Of a stretch of DNA of 64,000 nucleotides, positions 49,777-57,446 are shown piece by piece; position 1 is the first letter of the stretch, and every line of letters begins with the position of its first letter. The notes under the pieces were generated by a model. It was given only the letters and a program-made list of their open reading frames with translations. It ran no database searches and was not told the DNA's origin. Position numbers and translations under genes: made by a program. This DNA is from Actinomadura alba (GTDB lineage: Bacteria > Actinomycetota > Actinomycetes > Streptosporangiales > Streptosporangiaceae), in assembly GCF_014323705.1 (NCBI RefSeq), contig NZ_JABVEC010000013.1:124001-188000 (forward strand), read 5' to 3'.

Positions 49777-50799
49777 TCATCGGGCGGGTGCGGGCGCCCT
49801 CAGATCACCGTCCGGTTCCGCGCCGCTGTCGGGCAGCGCGAGCCACCAGGGGTTCCGCCGTGCCCACTCGATCGTCCTGGCGAGCCCATCGCGCAGGTCC
49901 GTCGCACACCGCCAGCCGAGCAAACTTCTGATCTTGCTTGTGTCCGGTACCCGCCTGCGCAGATCCTGATAGCGGTCGCCGAGCCGGTCCTGCGTTTGCA
50001 CCGGCAGGACCGCCCCGGCGCCGGTCAGCTCCGCGACCAGAGCGCTCAGCCGGGCCACCGTGGTCTCGGCCGAGCTGCCGACGTTGAAGCACTCCCCGAC
50101 GGCGCGTTCGCTCGCGCCGACGGCGATCGTGGCGTCGACCGCGTCCCGGACGTAGGTGAAGCACCGCGTCTGGCCGCCGTCGTCGTAGACGACCGGAGGT
50201 TTCCCGTTCAGCGCCCGGTGGACGCTCCTGCTGACGACGAACGCAGGCCGCTGCCGCGGGCCGTACACGTTGAAGTAACGCACGATGGCCGTACGGAGCC
50301 CGCGTTCGCGGGCGAAGGCGAAGGCGAGATGCTCGCACAGCGCCTTACTGGAGGAATAGCACCACCGGTCCACGGCGGTGCTGCCGAGCACCCGGTCGTC
50401 GTCCTCCCGCCACGGGACCGCGGGGTTCTTCCCGAAGACCTCGCTGGTGCTCGCGACGACGACCTTCACGCCGGCCCTCGTGGCGAGGTCCAGCACGTTC
50501 CTTGTGCCGAGCAGATTGATGTCGATCACGTCGAGCGGACGGTCGAGATAGCGGTCGACACCGACGACGGCGGCGAGGTGATAGACGATGTCGACACCGT
50601 CCCGCACCACTTCGGCCAGTCCGGCCGCGTCCCGGACGTCACCGGTGACGTAGCGGACCGAGGCCGGCGCTTCCTGGCCGGGGGGCGGCGCACCACCGTC
50701 GAACACCGTGACCTCATCGCCTCGCTGGACCAGTTCGTCGACCAGATGGCTGCCCAGGAACCCGCAGCCTCCGGTGACCACGACCCGCGCCACGACCAC
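49777..50799 (-). CDS. NAD-dependent sugar epimerase/decarboxylase, probable UDP-glucuronate decarboxylase
   Basis: 340 aa if begun at GTG 50799, whose G is shared with the stop of the dehydrogenase gene (TAGTG); GTG 50793 is an alternative. The extended SDR motif is VVVTGGCGFLGSHLVDEL; the catalytic set is STSEVFG and Tyr-x3-Lys in YSSSKALCEH. In sequence it matches the epimerase/decarboxylase group that turns UDP-glucuronate into a UDP-4-keto-pentose or UDP-xylose, as MdpA2 and CalS9 do. Tight coupling to the UDP-glucose dehydrogenase gene supports the decarboxylase assignment over an epimerase. Confidence 0.8.
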   Translation of the reverse strand: MVVARVVVTGGCGFLGSHLVDELVQRGDEVTVFDGGAPPPGQEAPASVRYVTGDVRDAAGLAEVVRDGVDIVYHLAAVVGVDRYLDRPLDVIDINLLGTRNVLDLATRAGVKVVVASTSEVFGKNPAVPWREDDDRVLGSTAVDRWCYSSSKALCEHLAFAFARERGLRTAIVRYFNVYGPRQRPAFVVSRSVHRALNGKPPVVYDDGGQTRCFTYVRDAVDATIAVGASERAVGECFNVGSSAETTVARLSALVAELTGAGAVLPVQTQDRLGDRYQDLRRRVPDTSKIRSLLGWRCATDLRDGLARTIEWARRNPWWLALPDSGAEPDGDLRAPAPAR

Positions 50800-52148
50800 T
50801 ACCTGCCGATCCCGCGGTAGCTGAAACCGTGCCGCCGGAACCGGTCGATGGTCTCCGGTGAGTAATAGGCGCGGCCGTCGACGATGACGCACGAGGGCGC
50901 CACCGATTCCCGGAGCGCGACGAAATCGATCTCAGCGAACTCGTCGTGCCGCGCCAGCACGGCGATGCAGTCGGCGCCGGCCAGCGCCTCCCGCGCCGTC
51001 TGCGCCTGGGCCACCCCGAAGACCTTCTCGACCTCGGCGGCGTCGGCGAGCGGGTCGAAGACGGCGACCTCGGCTCCGCCCTCCCGCAGCCCGGTGACCA
51101 CGGGCAGCACCGGGGTCGCGCGCAGGTCACCGGTGTTGTTCTTGAACGCCACGCCGAGCACCGCGATCTTCGCGTCCGCCAGTGGCCGGCCGGCCCGGGC
51201 CAGCTCCTCGGTGATCAGGTCGACGGTGTAACCCGGCATGGCGTCGTTGACCTCCCGGGCGACGGGGATCGTGGCCAGCTCGACGCCGTGGTCGCGGGCC
51301 GCCCGCCACGCCATCCACGGGTCCTTGGTCAGGCACGACCCGCCGACGCCCACGCTCGGCAGCAAGATGTTGACGTTGCCGGTCCCCTTGCGCATCGTGT
51401 TCGCCGCGGCGATCACCTGCAGTACGTCGACGTCCAGCACGGCGCACAGCTTCGCCAGCTCATTGGCCATCGCGATGTTGTGGTCGATCCACCAGTTGTT
51501 GGCGAGCTTCACCATCTCGGCGGACTCCATCGACCCGCAGATGATGATCTCGGCGTCGATCGTCCGCTGCCAGAACGCGGCCGCGGCGGCCGCGCTGTCC
51601 GGGCACCACCCGCCCACGGCTATCGGAAACGTCCGCAGCTCGTGCAGGGCCCGCCCCTCCGAGAGCCGCTCGGGGCAGAAGGCCAGCCCGAAGTCCTCTC
51701 CCACCGCCAGCCCCCCGCCCTCCAGCAGCGGAGCGACGATCTTCCTGGACACGCCCGGAGGCACTGTGCTCTTGAGGATGACGAGCTGGCCCTCGCGCAG
51801 CTGCCCGGCCAGTTTCGTGCAAGCGGCCCGCAGGTAGAAGTCGACGAGCCGGGTGTCCTGGACCGGCGTGCCAACGGCGATGATCACCACGTCCGCGTCA
51901 GAGACCTCCCCGTAGTCGGTGGTGACCCGCAGCCGGCCCGAGTCCAGGCCGCTGTGCAGCAGCTCGGGCAGTCCCGGCTCGCTGAACGGGCAACGGCGCT
52001 GCTCCAACTGGGCGATCAAAGCCGGATCGACGTCGATTCCCACGACGTCCACGCCTTCCCCGGCGAGGGTCGCCGCCACGGTCGATCCCATATAACCCAT
52101 TCCGATGACCGCCGCACGGGTACTTCCCTGATCAGGTAAGAATCTCAT
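50799..52148 (-). CDS. UDP-glucose 6-dehydrogenase
   Basis: 449 aa from ATG 52148. The Rossmann motif is VIGMGYMGSTVAATLA; ILKSTVPPGVSRKI and the nucleophile-bearing GGSCLTKDPW (Cys272) are the dehydrogenase signatures; LGVAFKNNTGDLRATP is in the C-terminal UDP-binding domain. It oxidises UDP-glucose to UDP-glucuronate; related UDP-N-acetylmannosamine dehydrogenases cannot be fully excluded, but the neighbouring decarboxylase favours glucose. Codon 4 is TTA. It is divergent from the 2,3-dehydratase gene and coupled with the decarboxylase gene. Confidence 0.9.
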   Translation of the reverse strand: MRFLPDQGSTRAAVIGMGYMGSTVAATLAGEGVDVVGIDVDPALIAQLEQRRCPFSEPGLPELLHSGLDSGRLRVTTDYGEVSDADVVIIAVGTPVQDTRLVDFYLRAACTKLAGQLREGQLVILKSTVPPGVSRKIVAPLLEGGGLAVGEDFGLAFCPERLSEGRALHELRTFPIAVGGWCPDSAAAAAAFWQRTIDAEIIICGSMESAEMVKLANNWWIDHNIAMANELAKLCAVLDVDVLQVIAAANTMRKGTGNVNILLPSVGVGGSCLTKDPWMAWRAARDHGVELATIPVAREVNDAMPGYTVDLITEELARAGRPLADAKIAVLGVAFKNNTGDLRATPVLPVVTGLREGGAEVAVFDPLADAAEVEKVFGVAQAQTAREALAGADCIAVLARHDEFAEIDFVALRESVAPSCVIVDGRAYYSPETIDRFRRHGFSYRGIGR

Positions 52149-52367
52149 GGCACCACTTTCAGGAGGGAACGGGGCGGTGCGCGAACAGCGTGCCAAGTGG
52201 CACGTCGGCAACGCATCTCCGGTAATGCCGTGATTGTTTTCATCGTGCCTTGGCTTCGCTCTTCGGCAGACCCTGGATCGCACTGACCGCACCGCAATCC
52301 CGAAGGTGCGGCGCAAAGCCCGGCCGTACGACGATGCACGCAGTCATGCGACCCAGGGGAGTCTTCG

Positions 52368-53789
52368 GTGCCTGCGCGACTCAATCAGCTCGACCCGAGC
52401 GTGCCCGTCGACCTTGCCGTCCGCGTCACCGCCTCGGCGCGAACGACCGCGTCACGGGTGAGCCCGGACATCGACGACTGGCTCCGCGAGAAGAGAAGTC
52501 AGCCGTTCGAGAGCAGCATAATCACGCTGACCGAACTGACCGAACCAACGGGCTGGCGCTTCGCTCCCGACACCGGGAATCTTGAACACCACAGTGGCCG
52601 CTTCTTTACCGTGGAAGGAATGCACGTCAGGGCGAATCACGGTCATACCAGAGAGTGGTGGCAACCCATTCTCGTACAACGGGACATCGCCATCCTCGGA
52701 ATAATCGCCAAGGAGTTCGACGGTGTCCTGCACTTCCTGCTGCAGGCCAAGATGGAACCCGGCAACGCCGACATGGTGCAGCTTTCGCCGACGGTTCAGG
52801 CGACGTCCAGCAACTACACCCAAGTGCATCGTGGCAGGCGCGCCCACTATGTCGAGTACTTCACCGAGCCGGAGCGGGGTCGCGTCCTCGTCGACGTCCT
52901 GCAGTCGGAGCAGGGCGCCTGGTTCCACCTGAAGCGCAACCGGAACATCGTCGTCGAGGTCACCGACCACGTGCCCGTCCGCGACGACTTCTGCTGGTTG
53001 ACTCTCGGGCAGATCCGCCGGCTGCTCCAACGGCGCAACGTCATCAACATGGACGCCCGGTCGGTCCTCGGGTGCCTGCCCATCGCGGCCCCGGCGAGCG
53101 AACCGGACGGAGGCGACGAGTTCGACGGCACCCTGTGGCACTCCCTGGAGCCCGGGGGCGTGCACACGATGACGGAGATCCTCAGCTGGTTCACCGGCCG
53201 CAAGAGCGATTACCAGCTTTCCGTCCGGTTGGTTCCGCTGAACACCCTCGTGGGGTGGCGGCGGGACGCCGAAAGGATCCTCCCCGAGGGCCGCGGGAAC
53301 TTCAGCATCGTCGGCGTCCGGGTGAATGCCCGGACCCGCGAGGTGCACAGTTGGAAACAGCCGCTGCTGGCACCGCACGGCCTCGCCCTGGCGGGGCTGG
53401 TGGTCCGGCGCATCGGCGGAATGCTGCACGCGCTGGTGCGCGCCGAAGTCCTGCCGGGCTACCGGGACACGGTGGAGCTCGGTCCCACCGTGCGGTTCAT
53501 GATGAACGACTACGCCGATACCCCGGCGGATCGTCGCCCGGAGTTCCTCGATCACATGCTGGCGGCGCGCGAGGGCGTCCGCTACGACGTCGTGTTATCC
53601 GAGGAGGGTGGCCGCTTCCGCCATGCCGAGACGCGCTATCTCATCGTGGAGGCCGACGACGACTTCCCGATGCAGGCGCCGCCGGATTTCATGTGGATCA
53701 CGGTCGGGCAACTGCTGGTGCTGCAACGGCACAGCTACTACCTCAGCATCGAGACCAGAACCCTGCTCTTCTGCCTTAACAGCCTGTGA
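52368..53789 (+). CDS. NDP-sugar 2,3-dehydratase (EvaA/CalS14 family)
   Basis: 473 aa from GTG 52368. The two-repeat architecture of this family is visible: [22 protein letters not shown] in part one and [23 protein letters not shown] in part two (quoted in pieces). Each half binds one nucleotide. The enzyme eliminates the 2-hydroxyl of a 4-keto sugar and starts 2-deoxygenation. Combined with UDP-glucose dehydrogenase and decarboxylase, a 2-deoxy-pentose is predicted, as in calicheamicin. Codon 410 is TTA. The aminotransferase gene follows 25 bp later. Confidence 0.9.
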   Translation: MPARLNQLDPSVPVDLAVRVTASARTTASRVSPDIDDWLREKRSQPFESSIITLTELTEPTGWRFAPDTGNLEHHSGRFFTVEGMHVRANHGHTREWWQPILVQRDIAILGIIAKEFDGVLHFLLQAKMEPGNADMVQLSPTVQATSSNYTQVHRGRRAHYVEYFTEPERGRVLVDVLQSEQGAWFHLKRNRNIVVEVTDHVPVRDDFCWLTLGQIRRLLQRRNVINMDARSVLGCLPIAAPASEPDGGDEFDGTLWHSLEPGGVHTMTEILSWFTGRKSDYQLSVRLVPLNTLVGWRRDAERILPEGRGNFSIVGVRVNARTREVHSWKQPLLAPHGLALAGLVVRRIGGMLHALVRAEVLPGYRDTVELGPTVRFMMNDYADTPADRRPEFLDHMLAAREGVRYDVVLSEEGGRFRHAETRYLIVEADDDFPMQAPPDFMWITVGQLLVLQRHSYYLSIETRTLLFCLNSL

Positions 53790-53814
53790 CACCGAACCGA
53801 CCCGAGGAATAGTG

Positions 53815-54924
53815 ATGGCCATTTACGTGTGGGACTACCAGAGGGAGTACGAAGCCGAGCGAGCGGACATCCTTGACGCGGTCGACACCGTGTTCCGCTC
53901 GGGCCGGCTCATTCTCGGCGAGAGCGTACGGAGCTTCGAGGAGGAGTTCGCCGACTATCACGGGGTGGCGCACTGCGTCGGGGTCGACAACGGCACCAAC
54001 GCGGTCAAGCTCGGCCTGCAGGCGCTGGGAGTCGGCCCGGGCGACGAGGTCATCACCGTGTCCAACACCGCGGCGCCGACCGTGCTGGCCATCGACGCGG
54101 TGGGTGCCACCCCCGTGTTCGTCGACGTGGACCCCGGCACCTACCTCATGGACACCGATCAGGTGGCCGACGCGGTCACCCCCCGGACCAGATGCCTGCT
54201 CCCGGTGCACCTGTACGGCCAGTGCGTGGATCTCGCCCCGCTCGAACGACTGGCGGCGCAGCATGACCTGCGGATTCTTGAAGACTGCGCCCAGGCGCAC
54301 GGGGCGCGCCGCAACGGCCGGCTCGCCGGGACGGGCGGGGACGCGGCCGCCTTCTCCTTTTACCCCACCAAGGTCCTCGGCGCGTACGGCGACGCCGGTG
54401 CGGTGATCACCTCCGACGACCGGGTCGAGCCGAACCTGCGGCGGCTGCGGTACTACGGGATGGAGGACCGCTACTACGTGGTGCGCACGCCGGGGCACAA
54501 CGCGCGGCTCGACGAGGTGCACGCCGAGATCCTGCGCCGCAAGCTCCGTCGGCTGGACGACTACATCGCCGCCCGCCGTGCCGTCGCACAGCGGTACGCC
54601 GAGGGGCTCGGGGACACCGAGCTGACGCTGCCGCAGATCGCCCCGGGCAACGAACACGTCTACTACATCTACGTCGTACGCCATCGCGAGCGGGACGAGA
54701 TCCTCGAGGCGCTCCGGGAGTTCGACTTCCACTTCAACATCAGCTACCCGTGGCCGGTGCACACCATGACCGGATTCGCCCATCTGGGGCACGCCACCGG
54801 CGACTTCCCGGTGACCGAGGCCGCCGCGGACGAGATCTTCTCGCTCCCCATGTATCCGTCGCTGCCGCAAGACCTCCAGGACAAGGTCATCACCGCCCTC
54901 CGCAAGATCCTCGCTCGCGGCTGA
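53815..54924 (+). CDS. DegT/DnrJ/EryC1-type sugar aminotransferase
   Basis: 369 aa from ATG 53815. The PLP lysine is Lys186 in [33 protein letters not shown] and [11 protein letters not shown] give the cofactor-phosphate and ring-stacking positions. It transfers an amino group to a keto-sugar nucleotide. In the mdp and cal aminopentose pathways this step places the amine at C-4; C-3 cannot be excluded from sequence. It lies 25 bp after the 2,3-dehydratase gene in the same direction. No intact N-methyltransferase is nearby, only a remnant. Confidence 0.9.
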   Translation: MAIYVWDYQREYEAERADILDAVDTVFRSGRLILGESVRSFEEEFADYHGVAHCVGVDNGTNAVKLGLQALGVGPGDEVITVSNTAAPTVLAIDAVGATPVFVDVDPGTYLMDTDQVADAVTPRTRCLLPVHLYGQCVDLAPLERLAAQHDLRILEDCAQAHGARRNGRLAGTGGDAAAFSFYPTKVLGAYGDAGAVITSDDRVEPNLRRLRYYGMEDRYYVVRTPGHNARLDEVHAEILRRKLRRLDDYIAARRAVAQRYAEGLGDTELTLPQIAPGNEHVYYIYVVRHRERDEILEALREFDFHFNISYPWPVHTMTGFAHLGHATGDFPVTEAAADEIFSLPMYPSLPQDLQDKVITALRKILARG

Positions 54925-54981
54925 CGCCCGCGCCCCGGCGCGGGGATACCGCGTCGGGGCGTACCGCGCTCGGCGGACCGC

Positions 54982-55255
54982 TCAGGACTTGATGCCGATG
55001 AGGAGGCCGGGGCGGCCGCGGCCGGTCTCGAGGAACTCGACGGAGGCGACGCCCGCCCCGGCGAAGGCCGTCTCATACTCGTGCCGCGTCAACAGCGACA
55101 GGATGTGCAGATCGGTGAAGTGGCTGATGCCCGATTCGGGATCGGCCACCAGGTAGTGCACCGTCATGCGGTGGTCCGGCCCTCCATCACGGTGTGGGAG
55201 AGCCGGGAGATGCGTCTTCCAGGGCGGGGTCATAGATCGGTGGGAGCCCGCTCAT
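54982..55255 (-). pseudogene. N-methyltransferase remnant (sugar N-methyltransferase-like)
   Basis: A candidate start ATG at 55255 lies two bases past the stop of the C-methyltransferase gene (TGACCATG). Its frame (MSGLPPIYDPALED) soon ends. From 55233 a frame reads MTVHYLVADPESGISHF, then LLTRHEYETAFAGAGV and GRPGLLIGIKS, the typical C-terminal end of sugar N-methyltransferases (DesVI/TylM1 family). In the frame between, RISRLSHTVMEGRTT appears before a stop, so a one-base loss lies near 55175. The SAM-binding domain, about 150 residues, is missing. This looks like a gene destroyed by an internal deletion plus a frameshift. Confidence 0.7.
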
Positions 55256-55257
55256 GG

Positions 55258-56487
55258 TCAGACCACCTTTACTTCGGGCACGTACAGGATCCACCGGCCG
55301 CCGGTCTCGCGGAACCGCTGTTCCTTGGCCATGATCTCTTCGGCGTGGTTCCAGGCGAAGAGCAGTGCGTAGTCCGGGTCGTCGGTGGCGAAGGACTCTG
55401 GTGGCCTGACCGGGATGTGCATCCCGGGGGTCAGCCGATTCTGTTTGGCGGGTGTTGTGTCGCAGACGTAGGAGACCAGTTCGGGTCCTATGCCGCAGAA
55501 GTTGGTGACGGTCGCGCTCTTGGCCGTGGCGCCGTAGCCGACGACGGTTTTGCCCTGGTCCTGCAGGGAGCGCAGCAGGCCGACCAGGTCGTCGCGGATG
55601 CGGGTCACCGAGGACGCGAAGCCTCGCAGCGTGTCGGGTTCCGTCAGTCCTTGGGCGTTCTCCTCGGCCAGTAGCCGGGCCACCGACGGAGCCGGCCGCC
55701 GGGCACCGGCACGGGCAAGCGTGTAACGGACCGACCCGCCCTGCACCGGCAGCCGCTGCACATCCACCAGCTCGAACCCGAACCGCTCGGCCATCGCCCG
55801 CACCGAACGAACCGAGAACAGATAGAAATGCTCATTGCAAATCTGGTCGAAGGAGATCCGTTCAATGACGTCCCCCAGATAGGGGTCCTCGAAGACGAAG
55901 ACGCCGTCCGGGCTCAGCAACGCGTCCACACCACGCAGGAGCGAGTCCACGTACGGAATCTGGCAGATGGTGTTAGCCGAGTAGATCACGTCGGCGGGTC
56001 CCTCGGTCTCCCGGACGGCGGCCGCGGTCGACTCTTCGAAGAAATCCATGCGCAGGCGCACATCCCGCTCCCGCGCGACCTTCGCCACCCCTGCGGCGGG
56101 TTCGAATCCCAGATGGCGAATTCCGGACTCGGCGATCTTCCGTAGCAGAAACCCGTCGTTGCAGCCGATCTCGACGAAGAAAGAATCCGCGGTGGCGAGC
56201 TCGGTCTCGACGAGGCCCAGGGCGGTCCGGGCGAAGTGCTCCCGCATCACCGACGTCCCGGACGAGTGGTACGGGTAGCCCTCGTGGAACATCCGCGTGC
56301 GCGGCACCTCCTCGGCCAGCTGGACCAACGTGCACGTCTCACAGCACCCGACGGCAAGCCGGTGAAAGAACTCGGCGTCGATGTCGGCCGGGCGCAGAAA
56401 CGCGTCACAAAGCGGCTGACGTCCAAGATCCAGGAACTCCTCGACCACACCGCCGCAGATTCGGCATTCGATCATCGGCGTCTCCAC
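55258..56487 (-). CDS. C-methyltransferase for nucleotide sugars (TylCIII/MdpA3 type)
   Basis: 409 aa. The N-terminal zinc motif CRICGGVV, together with CCETCTLVQL, is followed by the SAM motif VEIGCNDGFLLRKIA and the C-terminal domain motif VVGYGATAKSATVTNFC. This layout is that of sugar 3-C-methyltransferases. It should methylate a 4-keto sugar nucleotide at C-3, as in mycarose and madurosamine biosynthesis. It heads a minus-strand unit that ended with the N-methyltransferase remnant. Position of methylation is inferred from family. Confidence 0.9.
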   Translation of the reverse strand: METPMIECRICGGVVEEFLDLGRQPLCDAFLRPADIDAEFFHRLAVGCCETCTLVQLAEEVPRTRMFHEGYPYHSSGTSVMREHFARTALGLVETELATADSFFVEIGCNDGFLLRKIAESGIRHLGFEPAAGVAKVARERDVRLRMDFFEESTAAAVRETEGPADVIYSANTICQIPYVDSLLRGVDALLSPDGVFVFEDPYLGDVIERISFDQICNEHFYLFSVRSVRAMAERFGFELVDVQRLPVQGGSVRYTLARAGARRPAPSVARLLAEENAQGLTEPDTLRGFASSVTRIRDDLVGLLRSLQDQGKTVVGYGATAKSATVTNFCGIGPELVSYVCDTTPAKQNRLTPGMHIPVRPPESFATDDPDYALLFAWNHAEEIMAKEQRFRETGGRWILYVPEVKVV

Positions 56488-56649
56488 CCCTCCACCGGCG
56501 GCGGCCGGCCGCTCGTGAACGCAGGTATGCGGGTTTATGACTCAGCTTGTTCTGCGCACGGGCGGCGGCGCATCTCCCAGCATGCGCCGAGAGCCGCTGG
56601 TCTTGGTGGCCGTCGCGACAACGAGCCTGAGCGGGACGGTCCGACAGGG

Positions 56650-57219
56650 CTATGGTGTCGCCCGCTCGTGCATGAGCAGCAGGAGATAGGCGGCCGTGGT
56701 GGAGTCGTCGCGTATGCCACCCGTCCGTATCATCTGCTCGAATTCCGCGCGCGCGATCCAGTGGTGGCGCATGTCCTGTTCCTCGTGCTCACGCTGCGGC
56801 ACTCCCGCGCTCAGGCCGGTGGCCAGGAACACGGTGAACGCCTGGCCGCTGGCGCCGTGCCAGCCGTAGAGCCTGCCGAGCGGGGTCCACGACGCCGCGC
56901 TCAGGCCGGTCTCCTCGGCCAGCTCGGTGCGGCCCAGCTCCTCAGCGGTGCCGGTGCGGCCGTCCGGGAAGCAGCCTTGGGGGAACTCCCAGTACCGCCC
57001 GCCAACCGGGTACCGGTACTGCTCGACCATGTGGAACCCGCCGCGCTCGGCGGCGATCACCACGACGTAGTCCGGCCGGTCGACCACCGAGTAGATGCCG
57101 TGGGTGCCGTCCGGGCGTTCCACGACGTCCTCGCGCAGCGACAGCCACGGGTTGCGGTACACCTCGCGGGAGGAGACCGTCCGAATGATGCCGGGCACGG
57201 ACTCAGCGGGCCGGGTCAT
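56650..57219 (-). CDS. Nudix hydrolase
   Basis: 189 aa from ATG 57219. The fold resembles ADP-ribose-pyrophosphatase-like Nudix enzymes: VVVIAAERGGFHMVEQYRYPVG, EFPQGCFPDG and the Nudix helix RTELAEETGL. In the consensus REUxEExGU the Arg is Thr here; the metal-binding glutamates remain. Such enzymes hydrolyse nucleotide sugars or other nucleoside diphosphates. It may clear unwanted UDP-sugars or be a neighbour without a pathway role. It is divergent from the double-methyltransferase gene. Confidence 0.85.
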   Translation of the reverse strand: MTRPAESVPGIIRTVSSREVYRNPWLSLREDVVERPDGTHGIYSVVDRPDYVVVIAAERGGFHMVEQYRYPVGGRYWEFPQGCFPDGRTGTAEELGRTELAEETGLSAASWTPLGRLYGWHGASGQAFTVFLATGLSAGVPQREHEEQDMRHHWIARAEFEQMIRTGGIRDDSTTAAYLLLLMHERATP

Positions 57220-57446
57220 TCCAGTACCACCGTTCCTCGCTCGCTGATCGTCGCCGTCGACGGTAGCGACGCCGTGGACGACCACCCCACTTCGCAAGTG
57301 CCGGATTCCCCGGCGGCGAAACCGGATGTGCGCGGTTCGCGGCGCCCGGTCAGGACGTCCTACGCCGCTCGGAGAATAGGCAATGGAAAAGATGTGCACG
57401 CTGGTCGGTCCTGCGATGGTGATGGAGCTGATCGTGGGAGGTCTCA

